Of a stretch of 64,000 nucleotides of DNA, positions 1 to 11,752 are shown piece after piece (the stretch's first letter is position 1; every line of letters begins with the position of its first letter). The stretch comes from Acanthornis magna (Eukaryota > Chordata > Aves > Passeriformes > Acanthizidae). The DNA is taken from contig JAWUZG010000174.1 of assembly GCA_036785705.1 (NCBI GenBank), forward strand, positions 496,001 to 560,000. The letters are read 5' to 3'. The notes under the pieces were generated by a model. That model saw only the letters and a program-made list of their open reading frames with translations, was not told the DNA's origin and searched no databases. A program made the translations under genes and the position numbers.

Positions 1-816
1 GGAGAGAGAAGTCGAGTGGCTCGTGGTACGTGGAAATGCTCGACAGTGTGCTGGAGCAATACGCCCGTTCAGAAGACCTGCTGAACATGTTACTGAGGGT
101 AAATGTCTTTTTTTCCTGCTTTTTGTGGATGAAGGAAGTAGTAAGGGGTGTGATCAGCTGGGGCACGGAGGCTTACACTTAAAAAAGGAGTGAGGATATT
201 GAGTGTTTAGGGATGGGCTAATTGGAGGTACTGCAGAGAGGTTTAATTGCAAAGAAAGCATCTGGCCTCAATCTGCCAAAAATCACTAGAGGTTTCTCTA
301 GTGAGGAGGAATTCTGGCAATACAGGCTTTAATCCTTCTGAGGAAATTGCTAAAAAATGCCATGGCTTGTCCTATTGACAAAAATCCAAGCTGATGGGAT
401 TTGGGTGCTGCTGTAAGCGTGTCCTGGGGGTGGAGGAGTGCAATGTACCAGGAACGTGGAACAAGTCTGGCTAATCAACATCTTCCTTTGTGTGCCTTGT
501 TGACCCAATATTGCCGCAGTTGGGTGCAAGTGTAGGTGTGCCAGACACTTTTTCTGTTCTCCATGGGTAGGAGAAAAGTTCAATGTGGAGGGAGAGAGGA
601 CTTACAGAATCACCTTGTTGTTTTCTGGTCATTGTGGTGCCTCTTTGGCCGCCTTGGCACGGCAGCCGTTGATTTCAAGGGATGGGGAGAGCATCTCATT
701 CCTCAACCTCTCTCCTGTTCCAGGTGGCAAATGCTGTCTCTGCCAAGGGGAGGTACAAGCAGATTCCGGGATGTTTCAATTTCCTCCGTAAAAAATTCTT
801 CTTCGTGTGTGACTGA
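1..816 (+). CDS. CASP9: Caspase-9, C-terminal end (partial, last two exons)
   Basis: Initiator caspase of the intrinsic apoptosis pathway, activated on the Apaf-1 apoptosome in the cytosol. Only the 3' end is present. The penultimate exon runs from before base 1 to 98 (reading WREKSSGSWYVEMLD onward, donor GT at 99-100). The last exon is 724-816, starting VANAVSAKGRYKQ and ending in the small-subunit motif FNFLRKKFFF followed by VCD and TGA. Both exons are in phase 0, so they join cleanly. The sequence corresponds to the end of the p10 small subunit, which packs against the active site; the catalytic Cys and His lie upstream of the window. It is transcribed toward the protease genes, which lie on the opposite strand, as in the mammalian CASP9/CTRC neighbourhood. 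I saw no certain polyadenylation signal in the following kilobase. Confidence 0.95.
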
Positions 817-2680
817 TGCGTGGGCTCTGAGCCCCCTGCCAAGTGCTGGAGATACTTCTGTGGGCGCACGAAATCTGTGCCCACCATGACTTGGTGTCAG
901 TGCTCCCAGTGGATTTTGTCTGTGTGTCCAGATGTTTGTCTGGAGAGATGTGATCTGTGAGCGCTGTCTTTGCTGTGGAGTAGAGATGAGATGGAGATGG
1001 TGCAGTGCTCATGGGAAATGTTGTGGATGGAGCAGAAAGTCCCTTTGCTGGAGCACTGAGCCAGAGGAGAGCACTTCTGGCTTATCACAACATGGCCATG
1101 CTTGGCCTCAGAGTGTTTTTCTTTGCTGATCATGATATTTGTGTCCTGTGATGCCCATGATTCATGGGATCAGGGTCTGATGTTCAAGGGGAGTGGGATG
1201 AGTTTTGCAATTGATGTTTCTAATAACTGCAACTAAAAAGTAAATCTTTTGCTGTATTCACTTGTCTGTTCCATGTACTCATTGCCATTTCAGCACCTCC
1301 TGAAGGCTCCTCTGAAATGGGAGGAGTAGGAACCTTCACTTGTGTAAATTTTTAACCTCTGATGTTCCTGGGTCATTTCTAATGTGTCTGTGCCAGCCTG
1401 TGGCACAGGCATCCTGCTTCTTTTGAGGAGTCATTCAGATGTTAAACAGCAGGAAGCTGATGAGGATTCTTTGGAATATCAAAGTTGAGGTAAAGTACTT
1501 GAGGATCAATGTTGGATTTTAAGGGGGAAAAGCATCCTAGGAGCCACCCTTGGGAGGTGCAGTGGCCTTAGGGTAGGTCTGAGCTGAGGAGTGCTTGGAG
1601 ATTCCCAAGGAACCTGAGAATATCCAACCTGCCTTTGCAGTCATGGAGTATTTCCATGCTCCTTTTGGGAGCATTTCAGGTGCTTTGAGGGTGCTGCAGG
1701 AGGGAGCCAGGGCTGCCCTGAGCTCCTCAAGGAGGGTCTGACTGGAGCTGGAGTGTGAGTGGCAGTGATGACCTTGCCTGTGCTCAGGGGTTTGTGAGAA
1801 CTCAGTGCCATGGTTGTCTCCTTCCCCATTCCCCTTCCCCATTCCCTTTCCCCATCCTCCAGGGGAGTGGCATTCTGGGTTTCCCTGTCCTGTCTTGGCC
1901 ATTTTTGCACAGAGCACCTGGGTGTGCAGATGATCCCAGGGCTGACCCCATCTCGCCTGGACCTGTTCTCCTTTGAGAAAGGTGACCCTGCACTCCTCCC
2001 CCTGTTTATTTCCCCAGTTCTCTCACTAAAGGAGCATTGGGACTGCGGTGTCCCATGGGCACCCTGGCTGGGGTGGGGGTGACTTTGGGCAGAGATGGCT
2101 CAGCCTTGTCTCTTTCCTTCTGTCCATGACATGGGCAGTGGTGGCTGCTCCTTCCCCAGGGCATCCCTGGCAGAGGTGAGAGCAGAGTGGGAGCACAGCA
2201 CAGGTGGTGGAGGGAATGTGGTGGGGCTGCAGGACGAGCCCCCAGGACCAGCCCATTTCCCTCAAGACCCCTGTGATAAATCTGCTGCCATCAAGTAGCC
2301 CAGTACCAGCAAGATCCCCTGAGACATCCCAGGGCCAGCCAAGAAACCTAAAACCTGCTGGGGCCAACCAGGTGCCCTATAGCTCTCCGCAAGTTCCCTA
2401 CAACACCCCACGAGAGATTCCAGGCCAGCTTCCAGCCGCTCTCCCATCAAACTACCAGCCAAGCCTTGAACCCTTTGGCTTGGCGATGGCCGTGGCTCTA
2501 CTTCCAACTCGAGCGCCTTGTGGGATCTCTCTCCACCCTGGGCTTCCCAGGACCTGCCCAGCATCACTGCACAGCCCCGTGTTTCCACTTCACCACGTCT
2601 CCCCAAAAGAACCACATGAGACCAGCTCAGCACTATTGCCTTTATAACACTCAAAATGTGTTGGGCTCCGTGCAGTGTCC
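817..2680. other. CASP9 3' flank and convergent intergenic region
   Basis: CASP9 (+) and the first protease gene (-) are tail-to-tail here. The segment should hold the CASP9 3' UTR (no canonical AATAAA identified). Bases about 1755-2235 are clearly related to 5115-5545, so this is one copy of a duplicated non-coding segment. A non-canonical TATAAA polyadenylation variant for the protease gene is present on the minus strand near 2642-2648. No convincing gene is seen. Confidence 0.5.
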
Positions 2681-4253
2681 TTAGTTCGCGCTCATTTTCT
2701 GCCAAAGACAAGACATAGAGAGGCTCATGGTGAGCCCCTTGGCAGGGTAGGGGCAGCATGGCCAACCCCCTGCATGGGGCAGAGGGAGGGGCACCCACCT
2801 CGTTGATCCAGTCGATGTAGGCAGACACGCGGGTGAAGACTGTGGGCTTCTTGATCATGTTGCAGCTCAGGCCAGAGCCGAAGCTGACGATGCCCTCAAC
2901 CTCCCAGATGCCATCATCGCGCTGGCAGTTCAGGGGGCCACCAGAATCGCCCTGAGTGGAGAGAATCTGTGCCATCGGTCCTGTGCTCCCTGCTGGCACA
3001 CCCCACGTCCCACCCACCACCATGGCAGATCCATGCCCTCCCCTCCTGTGCTTCCCATGGGAGCTGTGGCTCTGCACCGCTCCAGCACCGCTGTCAGCCC
3101 CACCCCGGGCCAGGGCAGGTACCGCGCCGCAGCGCCGACACTCACGCTGCATCCAGAGACGACGCCGTCACCGCCGGCGCACACCATGGTGGTGCGCACA
3201 AGGGCACCCCACCAGTCCCACTTGGAGCAGGTCTCGTGATCCACCACGGGCAGCAGAGCCTGCTGCAGGACCTCAGCCAGGGGCCCGTTGGCTGCAACGA
3301 CAGTCACACCTCACACCCTGCACCCACACCCCTTCCCTGGGGACACATGGGGGACCCTCCTGGGGACCCGCTGCTTACTCCTGAGGCGTCCCCAGCCGGT
3401 GACGTAGCAGGGGTAGTCGTTGGGCAGGATCTTGTCAGCGTCTGGCAGGCAGGCAGCACGGATGGTGTCACTCTCCTGCACCTCCTCGGACAGCTTGACC
3501 AGGGCAACGTCATTGCTGCAGAGGGACATGAACCATGAGGATGTGGTTCTCAGATTTGTTGCCCCCCGCCCGCTCCTGGACACATCCCATCCCTACAGGA
3601 CGAGGAAGGAGTTCCACTTCTCATGCACGATTGTCTTCTCCACACCCACGGCCACAGAGCCAGGCTCATCATCTGTCAACAGGTCCTGCTTGCCCAGCAC
3701 CACACGGTAGGTCATGGAATTGCTGCCAGGGGGAGAGAGGCGGTGTCAGTACCCAGAAATATCTCACTCTGCTGGTACAGACCCCCCCAGCACCCCGACA
3801 CCCACCTGATGCAGTGGGCAGCAGTCAGCACCCACTGGGGGGCAATGAGGGTCCCACCGCAAGTGTGGTGCCAGGACCCGGAGCGGCTGTACTGCAGTGA
3901 GATCTGCGAGGGCAGAGGCACAGGGTCAGAGCAGGAACGTTCCCCTCCCTCTCCCCATTCCTGTTCCCTTACCTGTCCCCATGCCCGTCCCTGTGCCCCC
4001 CTTACCTGCCATGGCCAGCTGTGGGCTACGGCATCTTCACCACCCACTACACGGGAGTTCAGGTGGGGTGGCACGGCCGGCTGGCCGCATCCGTAGGCTG
4101 TGGGACACATGGCCAAGGGACATCAGAGGCTGCCTGTGCCTGTGCCCAGGGCCAGCACAGGCCCCATAGTCCCATGCCCCCTGCCCCAAACCCTCCCCGT
4201 CCCCTGCACCCACCGTAGCCCAGCAGCAGGACGAGACAGACGGCTCCCAGCAT
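2681..4253 (-). CDS. CTRC: Chymotrypsin C/elastase-like serine protease, copy 1 (CASP9-proximal)
   Basis: Secreted S1-family pancreatic protease zymogen. Coding exons (minus): 4214-4253, 4006-4097, 3806-3903, 3597-3722, 3379-3515, 3146-3291, 2799-2951, 2681-2698. They total 810 nt (269 aa, against 268 for human CTRC), with GT-AG introns and matching phases throughout. Residues 1-16 are a signal peptide ([13 protein letters not shown]...). A propeptide starting CGQPAVPP ends at Arg29, before the mature N-terminus VVGGEDA. The triad is His74 (LTAAHC), Asp121 (NDVAL) and Ser216 (GDSGG). The C-terminus YIDWINEKM resembles CTRC more than CELA2A. Residue 213 (chymotrypsin position 192) is Ser, where copy 2 and human CTRC have Asn. 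The start is fixed by the TATA box 42 bp upstream. It could be annotated as CELA2A because of its position, but its sequence favours CTRC. Family call is sure; orthology is moderate. Confidence 0.92.
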
Positions 4254-4294
4254 GGTTGTGCTGACCAAAGGTGCAGCCCTGGGGCTGCTCAGCC

Positions 4295-4302
4295 CTCTTA
4301 TA
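4295..4302 (-). promoter_or_regulatory. TATA box of protease copy 1
   Basis: The minus strand reads TATAAGAG 42-49 bp upstream of the ATG at 4253, implying a very short 5' UTR as is usual for pancreatic zymogen genes. The promoter block is almost identical to that of copy 2. Confidence 0.75.
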
Positions 4303-5621
4303 GTGTCTGCACTGCCGGGGACCTTGGAGTGGCCCCGCCTGCCGCTGCCATGTGGAGACTGTCCCACGCTAGGGGCACAAGGCCTCCGCAGCCCCATCAC
4401 CCCATCTTATTGCACTCCCCGTCCCGCCTGGGAATGGCCACATCTGCATGTGGTGTGCTGGCACCATGCTGGGACATGGCGGGGACACCTGGCCCTGCTC
4501 TGGGAACGGGCAGTGTCCCACCCACGCCACTGTGGGGTGCTGGGTCCCATCCCAACCACTGTGGGGTGCTGGGCAGCCCCGCTGCCCCCCAGCCTTGAGC
4601 ACTGACTGCCCCAGGACAATCCCTGCCCCCAGCCTATTGCCCCCCTAGGGACAAGGTGCTTTCCCAAAAGGGTCATCACTGTGTGTCTGTGAGTCCCTAT
4701 CAGTGTTTTTTCATCTTGTGTACCCATCCTTGGCGTGTTTGGATGCACATTCCTGGCTGCTGCCCTGGCTGTGGCATCGCCTTGGATGCTAATGGTACCT
4801 TCTGTATTCAGAAAAACCTAGGGTGCATGTGGCTGTGCCCTGCACGACTATGAGACGCATGTATGAGGATTTGGGGGGCTTTTGCTTTGCATTATGTTGT
4901 CATTTTGGATTGTTGTGTTTTTGCTTTGAAGCTGCAGAAGTCTAATTTAGGGGTTTTTTTTGTATCTTTGTTCTTTGGCTGGTGGCAGGCAGCAGTGAGG
5001 GCCGATGTCCATACGTGGCTGGGGAAGAGCACCTGGATGGGTGGGGCTACTTGTGCCAGAGGGAGCCAGAGCCACCCAAGCACCCGAAGGGGGTCCGGCA
5101 GGAGCCAGATGTGGCTGGAATGGCCTTGCATCTGCCCAGGGTTTTGCAAGAGCTCAGTGGCACACATGTCCCCTTCTCCACCCTGCTGGGTGTGAGGTGC
5201 TAGGTTGCCTTGTCCTGTCTCGGCTACTTCTGCACAGAGCACCTGGGTATGCAGGTGATCCCAGGGCTGATCCCATCTCTCCTTGACTTATTCTTCTGTG
5301 GGAAAGGTGACCCTGCGCTCTCCTGCCTTGTTTATTTCCCCAATTCTCTCAACAAGGGAGCATTGGGCTTGGGGTGTCCCATGGGCACTCTGGCTGGGAG
5401 AGGGGTGCAGGGAGTTGGTGCTTGACTTTGGGCAGAGATGGCTCAGTCTTGTCATTTTCCTTTTTTCCATGACATGGATTGCAGTGACTTGTCCCTTCCT
5501 GGGACATCCTTGGTGGAGGCAAGAGCAGAGCAGGAGCACTGCAGTGGCACAGGTGTGGTGTTGCGGCGTGTGGTGGAGCTGGAGGACAGTGGAGGCTCAG
5601 GGAGGGATGGGGGAGTGCTCT

Positions 5622-6269
5622 TGTCTTGGTTTGAAAGACAGGTGTTTGCCAAGGAAGGCAGGAACCTCTCTTGGGATAGGGAATATGACTCCCTTTCCTT
5701 TGGAATTATTATAACTTTGAAATCAAAGGGCTCTTAAGCAAGAGATATGGGAAAAAAGGAATAACAGCTCTTTACTAATAGTTAGAACAAGGCAATAATA
5801 CAGAAACAACGGTTTAAATAGACAAAGTCAGAATACAGCCTGCACCCTGTTAGGGTGGTGCTAGCAGTGCAGTTCAATGGTGGCTGCAGTCCCGTTGGAG
5901 TGATGGATGTGCTCTTGTTGGGGTGGTGATCTTGTGGAAAGGTCTCGTCGGTCTCTGGAGGCCCAATGGTGGCTCCTGAGCCCTTCTCCTCTGGGAGGAA
6001 AAGGCAGTCCAGTGTTCCAGGGTCTCACCTTATCTGCAGGTAGGAATGTTCAGCTCCTCCCCTCTGGGCGGGGCATCTCACAATGGCTGATGGAATCTTA
6101 TTAGTCACTCCCGGAGCCCTTGATGGCCATGAGCAGAGATAGCCCCGATGGTGTTATCAGGGCTGGGTCATGCTGAACACAAAGAACACTGCCCCACCTG
6201 TTTTAACAGCTTATGGAGATGGGAATAGAATAGATACTTTTGGTTACACCTTCCATGTAACCTAAGACA
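5622..6269. mobile_element. Solo LTR (family 1, copy a), 648 bp
   Basis: Starts TGTCTTGG and ends CCTAAGACA, so it has TGTC...GACA termini. It is flanked by a perfect 5-bp target-site duplication GCTCT (5617-5621 and 6270-6274). A second copy of the same family lies at 39461-40090. A 5-bp duplication suits an ERVL-like (class III) element. No internal retroviral genes are present. Confidence 0.85.
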
Positions 6270-6879
6270 GCTCTTTTGGGGTTATTCCATGGGCCCCACT
6301 GCTCATCTCCATTCTCCTTGTGTTTCAGTGCTGGATGTCCCTGGGGAGAGCCCGGGATGTGGACTGGCACCGTGTGCCGGGACCGTGCTTCCCTCTGGTT
6401 CTGTGCCCCAGCATCAGGATGGTGCTCAGGGTGACAGGACTTTGTTCATGTCTCCCACAGTGTCCTGAGCTCTCACTCCCAGGAGTGGGTTAAGATCACT
6501 TTTAAGATATAATTTTGATGTGATTGTATGAATACGTATATTTCAACAGTGAAGTTATGAACTTCACAAAGTTTTGCTGTACTCTTTTAAACTTCCCCTT
6601 ATTCTCCCATATTGTTAAATACTTAATAATGGATGCATCCTATTAAGTGTATATAAGATGTTACACATTTAACAAAAATAAAGCTTACACTTCTTTAGTT
6701 TAACTTGTAGATTTAATGTGTCAATTATAAATTGTATGAACAGAATATAACAGTAATTGACAGTTAACATACAAGTATAACAAATACTTGTTAAACTCTA
6801 AGACTGCATAGAGATTAAAAACAGTTGAGGCTGAAGTCACTTGGTTTGCTCAGCTGGAGGAGGCTGAGGTCAGACCTCA

Positions 6880-7030
6880 CTGGAGGCTACAGCTCCTCCT
6901 GAGGGGCAGCTCTGATCTCCGCTCTCTGTGACACGGACAGGACCCGAGGGAAATGCTTGAGCTGTCCAAGGAAAGACTGGATGTTAGGAAAAGGTTCTTC
7001 ACCCCGAAGGAGCATGACTCTCCACCACCT
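6880..7030 (+). mobile_element. CR1 LINE fragment
   Basis: Contains the CR1 hallmark stretch around GGATGTTAGGAAAAGGTTCTT followed by the acidic-rich 3' part. It is short and degraded, with approximate boundaries. Confidence 0.6.
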
Positions 7031-8638
7031 CTGGGGCAAGGGGACATTGGTTATTGGGGTGACATGCAGCGTGGGGGGGGGTGGCCATGCCTGGCTGGGT
7101 GGGGCAGGACTGATGCCCCAGCACAGAGGCTTGTGGCCCTCTGGGGCCTTGCCCAGGGCTCCTGTGCCCACCAAACCCCTCTGGGGATGGGACACAATGC
7201 ACAGGTACACATACAAAACAGGCTGTGACACCAAGGTCCTGCACCTCCAGCCCCACAAACGTCCCCATGGCACATGTGGGCACACGCACAGGGGACAGGG
7301 GCACCCCACACTGCCCAGCTTCACACAGACAACCTGGAGCTCTCCATCCAAGGCAGCAGATCCTGCTGCCAATCCCATGCCGGTGTTCTGAGCACCTGCG
7401 CAGAGTATCCACCTCCACACACCACCTGACTGGCAGGCCTTTCATTGCCTTCAGGGTGATCCCTACAGTTCCTTTGCCATAGCTCATTTCCTGTCCATCC
7501 AAACCGTTTCCCACCCTGCACCCCTCTTCACCTGCTGAACCTCTGGCCAGGCTGACAAGTGCCAGAGCATTGCTGGAGAGTCCCCAAGTGGCTCACACAA
7601 TGCCAGGGCTCGTGCCGGTGCTCCTGAGCCCTGGTGCAGGTGCCAGTGTGGTCGCTGGGCTGGTGCCAGTGCTGCTCAGCGGTCCAATGGCACCGTGGCT
7701 CCTAAACCAGGCACCATCCGTCATGTCCCCCGCCGAGCTTGAGGTGCTGCCATCCATTGCTGCTCATTCTCCTCCTCACCCCACGAGGATCCCAGCTGGG
7801 CCCCAGCAGCCACGATGGGATGATGTGGATGGATGGCTCTGCTCAGGGCTCACGGTGCAGCACCCACCCCCACCTCCTGGACAGCCCTTTCACACTTGCT
7901 CTCACCAACACGCTGCCTTTTCCCTGAAAAATTTCCCTGTCTCCCCCAGGGCAGCCCCAGCTCCTCCCAGGAACCCCACAGCCCACCACCCACCGTGTTC
8001 CTCCAGCCACCATGGAAGGAGATCCATGGTAGGATGCTCTGCTCCTGGGCCATGTCACAGGAGATGGAGCTGGCAGTGCCATACAGCTCCCAAGGGCTCT
8101 GTTTCCAACAGAGCTCCTGCAGGCACCCCTGCCCCCTCCCAAACCAGTGAGCCCCCTCAAGCCCCCCAAAGCCAACTCGGCTCCCTCAAGACCCCCACTG
8201 AAAGTCAGCTACCTTCATCTAGGCAGTGCCAGTGAGGTCCCCTAAAACATTCTGGGAGCTATCAAGTGTTCTAGATTGTCCCCAAGGGCCAGCTGGGAGA
8301 ACTCCCCTGAACCTGGGGACTCCCCTGAACCACCTGGACAGACCCCAGCCCCGCTCCCATCAAACTACCACCAAACCTTGAGCCCCTTGGCCCAGCCATG
8401 GCATGAGGACCAGGACCACCTTGCAGGACGTGCGCGACAGCCTCCCCAAGGCCCTGCCCAGCCCTGCTGCACAACAGGGACACCTTCCCCAGCACACAAG
8501 CAGGACCTCAGCATCACCACATGCAGCCCTGGATGTGTGTCCCCAGCCACACCACATCTCCCCAAAAGAACCAGTGAGACCAGCTCAGCACTTTTGCTTT
8601 TATCATGCTCAACCGTAGCAACTCCACATGGCGCGTCC

Positions 8639-10184
8639 TCAGTTAGAGCTCATTTTCTGCCAAAGACAAGACACAGAGGGAGTCATGGTGAGACCCTCAG
8701 TGGGACAGGAACGGCCCCTGTGTGGGGGCAGAGGGAGGGGCACCCACCTCGTTGATCCAGTCGATGAAGGCAGACACACGAGTGAAGACTGTGGGCTTCT
8801 TGGCCAGGTTGCAGCTCAGGCCGGAGCCGAAGCTGACGATGCCGTCCACCTCCCAGATGCCATCATCGCGCTGGCAGTTCAGGGGGCCGCCAGAATCGCC
8901 CTGAATGGAAGGACAATCTGTGCCATTGGTCCTCACATCCCTTCTGGCCTCCCACCACCACGGTTCCATGCCCTCTCCTTGCAGTGCCCATGGTCCTGCA
9001 CCACTCGGACACCCACTGCACCGCAGTGCCGACACTCACGTTGCAGCCAGAGACGACGCCGTCACCACCGGCGCACACCATGGTGTCACGCACGTTGCTG
9101 CCCCACCAGTCCCTCTGGGAGCAGGTCTCGTAGTCCACCACGGGCAGCAGAGCCTGCTGCAGGATGTCAGCCAGGGGTCCGTTGGCTGAAACGACAGGCA
9201 AAGCTTGTAGCTCGCACCTTGTTCCTGCATCCCCTTCCCAGGAACCCACTGGGGACTCTCTGCTTACTCCTGATGCGTCCCCAGCCGGTGACGTAGCAGG
9301 GGTAGTCATTGGCCAGGACTTTGCCAGCGTCTGGCAGGCAGGCAGCACGGATGGTGTCACTCTCCTGCACCTCCTCGGACAGCTTGATCAGGGCAATGTC
9401 GTTGCTGCAGAGGGACATGAACCATGAGGATGTGGTCCCTGGTCATGGGGACAGGGGTCCATGGTCACACCACCCGCGACACACCCTAGATCCATCCCAA
9501 CCCCTACATGATGAGGAAGGAGTTCCACTTCTCATGCACGATCATCTTCTCCACACCCACGGCCACAGAGCCAGGCTCATCATCCACTGTCAGGTCCTGC
9601 TTGCCCAGCACAACACGGTAGGTCATGGAAGAGCTGCCAGGGGGAGAGAGGGAAAGAAGGGATGTCAATCCCCAAAAATATCTCACTCTGCTGGTACAGA
9701 CCCCCCCAGCACCCCGACACCCACCTGATGCAGTGGGCAGCGGTCAGCACCCACTGGGGGGCAATGAGGGTCCCACCGCAAGTGTGGTACCAAGATCCAT
9801 AGCGGCTGTACTGCAGTGAGATCTGCGAGGGCAGAGGCACAGGGTCAGGGCAGGAATGTCCCCATCCCCATCCCCATCCCCATCCCCATCCCCATCCCCA
9901 TCCCCATCCCCATGCCCGTCCCTGTGCCCCCCTTACCTGCCATGGCCAGCTGTGGGCTACGGCATCTTCACCACCCACCACGCGGGAGCCCAGCTGTGGT
10001 GGCACGGCTGGCTGGCCGCATCCGTAGGCTGTGGGACACATGGCCAAGGGACATCAGAGGCTGCCTGTGCCTGTGCCCAGGGCCAGCACAGGCCCCATAG
10101 TCCCATGCCCCCTGCCCCAAACCCTCCCCGTCCCCTGCACCCACCGTAGCCCAGCAGCAGGACGAGACAGACGGCTCCCAGCAT
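8639..10184 (-). CDS. CTRC: Chymotrypsin C/elastase-like serine protease, copy 2 (EFHD2-proximal)
   Basis: Tandem paralogue of copy 1 and probably the direct CTRC orthologue, since it lies next to EFHD2 as in mammals. Coding exons (minus): 10145-10184, 9937-10028, 9725-9822, 9508-9633, 9268-9404, 9040-9185, 8748-8900, 8639-8656. Every exon has the same length as in copy 1, giving 269 aa. The signal peptide and the Arg29-Val30 activation site (SRVVGGEDA) are present, with His74, Asp121 (NDIALIKL) and Ser216 ([11 protein letters not shown]). It keeps Asn at position 192 (chymotrypsin numbering). Segment-specific differences include SSSMTYRV in exon 4, [13 protein letters not shown] in exon 5 and [12 protein letters not shown] in exon 7; it ends KMSSN-stop. 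The 5' third, from promoter to exon 3, is nearly identical to copy 1, whereas exons 4-7 are more diverged. Substrate preference cannot be read with certainty. Confidence 0.94.
9860..9913. repeat. (CCCCAT)n microsatellite in protease copy 2, intron 2
   Basis: About nine hexanucleotide units lie just inside intron 2, close to the donor of exon 2. Copy 1 has only a few degenerate CCCCAT/CCCGT motifs at the same place, so the expansion is copy-specific. Confidence 0.9.
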
Positions 10185-10225
10185 GGTTGTGCTGACCAAA
10201 GGTGCAGCCCTGGGGCTGCTCAGCC

Positions 10226-10233
10226 CTCTTATA
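10226..10233 (-). promoter_or_regulatory. TATA box of protease copy 2
   Basis: Same TATAAGAG motif, spacing and surrounding roughly 170 bp as in copy 1. The initiator ATG is at 10184. Confidence 0.75.
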
Positions 10234-10911
10234 GTGTCTGCACTGCCGGGGACCTTGGAGTGGCCCCGCCTGCCGCTGCCATGTGGAGACTGTCCCACGC
10301 TAGGGGCACAAGGCCTCCGCAGCCCTATCACCCCATCTTATCGCACTCCCCGTCCCGCCTGGGAATAGCCACATCTGCGCGTGGTGTGCTGGCACCATGC
10401 TGGGACATGGCGGGGACACCTGGCCCTGCTCTGGGAATGGGCAGGGTCTCTCCTGGGGCACATCTGGTGGGCAGCCCCCCATCCACGCCAGTGTCTGTGG
10501 GGTGCTGGGCAGCCCTGCTGCCCCCAGCCTTGGGCACCGACTGCCCCAGGACACAGCCCCCCTCACACCGCCCCCCCCAAACACAAGGTCCCCTTATCTC
10601 ACTCTTGACATGGTCAAGAGCAGTCAGAACCTCACGGGTGCCACAGGGTGGGACAGTGGGCAGGTGTCAGCAGCGCTGCTGATGTCCTTCAATAGCCCCA
10701 CGTCCCCACACCTGCATCAGGCCCTGCTGCTTCCCACACTACTGTCACCACATGGCCACGGCTCATCCCCGCTCAGTGCCACCACCTGCAGTGGCAACCA
10801 CTGCCCACGGTCACACCCTACTCCCCACGTTCCTTCCCCCCACTCAAGCCCCCCACAGACACACCCATCCCACAGCTCCACCACAGCACCCAGCTCTTAA
10901 GAAATATAATA

Positions 10912-10917
10912 TTTATT
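10912..10917 (-). terminator. Candidate EFHD2 polyadenylation signal
   Basis: The minus strand reads AATAAA 836 bp downstream of the EFHD2 stop codon. The implied 3' UTR of roughly 0.85 kb is plausible. It is a weak assignment because the region is AT-rich. Confidence 0.4.
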
Positions 10918-11206
10918 TGGGATTAAATAAAAAAAAAAACATAACACACCCCCTATACCACCACTCGGGGGATACCTTGGGACAGATGTGGGTCTATACA
11001 GCCACCCACAAACACAAAAGCCTCAATGACCAATGGCAACCACTTGTGGCCACCACGCTCATCCTGCCAGGCTGAATACAACATGAAAAAACATAATACA
11101 GCCCCATGAGCCAGCAGCCGCCTTTCTGTATGTCTTTGACCAAAATAAAGAGAAACACAGCTCCTGGGGGGCTCCATGCCAGCGGGGTGGGCACCCACCC
11201 CCAGCA

Positions 11207-11208
<2 letters not shown>

Positions 11209-11237
<29 letters not shown>
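11209..11237. repeat. (AC)n dinucleotide microsatellite
   Basis: About 14 uninterrupted AC units lie in the presumed EFHD2 3' UTR or flank. Confidence 0.95.
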
Positions 11238-11240
<3 letters not shown>

Positions 11241-11752
11241 CCCCTCTACCAGCACCTGGCCCTTGCCATGGCTTTTGTCACTGGTGTCACACACGGCAAT
11301 ACCAACAGACACTGAGCCAGCATGGCCACCACAACAGCCACCACAGCCACCTGGGCAGGCCCCCGTGCTGCAAACCTCCCAGTGCACTCACAACACACAA
11401 CAGTCTGGGCACAGGTGTCCCAGGGATGGCCATTCTGGACACGGCCCCCCTGGGACTCAGCAGCAGCAACCCCCGGTGCAGGTGTGGGCAGGGAACAGGG
11501 TGCTGCTCAGGGTGGGGGGCACGCTGGGGAGGTGGGGGGCACAAACACCTACAGACACCACAGCAAGAGGGGAGGGGGGAGCCGGGGCCAACCGGGCTCT
11601 GCCAGCAGGGTGGGCGCTGTGCTGAGCCCGCGCCGGGATCCTGCCGGCAGCCCAGGTGACACACGGCTCGGGCATCGCTCCCGGCGCGGCTGGCATGTGG
11701 CACGGGCAGTGCTGCCAGCCTGGGCACCGCTGACCAGTCCTGCCAGGCCCCG

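Larger units (their letters stand above)
4370..8638. other. Intergenic region between the two protease genes
   Basis: No gene is supported. It contains the second copy of the duplicated segment (about 5115-5545), a solo LTR (5622-6269), an AT-rich stretch (about 6480-6830), a CR1 fragment (about 6880-7030) and GC-rich unique-looking DNA (7040-8600). Open frames here lack codon structure or splice logic. A GATAAA-type polyadenylation variant for copy 2 lies on the minus strand near 8600-8606. Confidence 0.5.
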
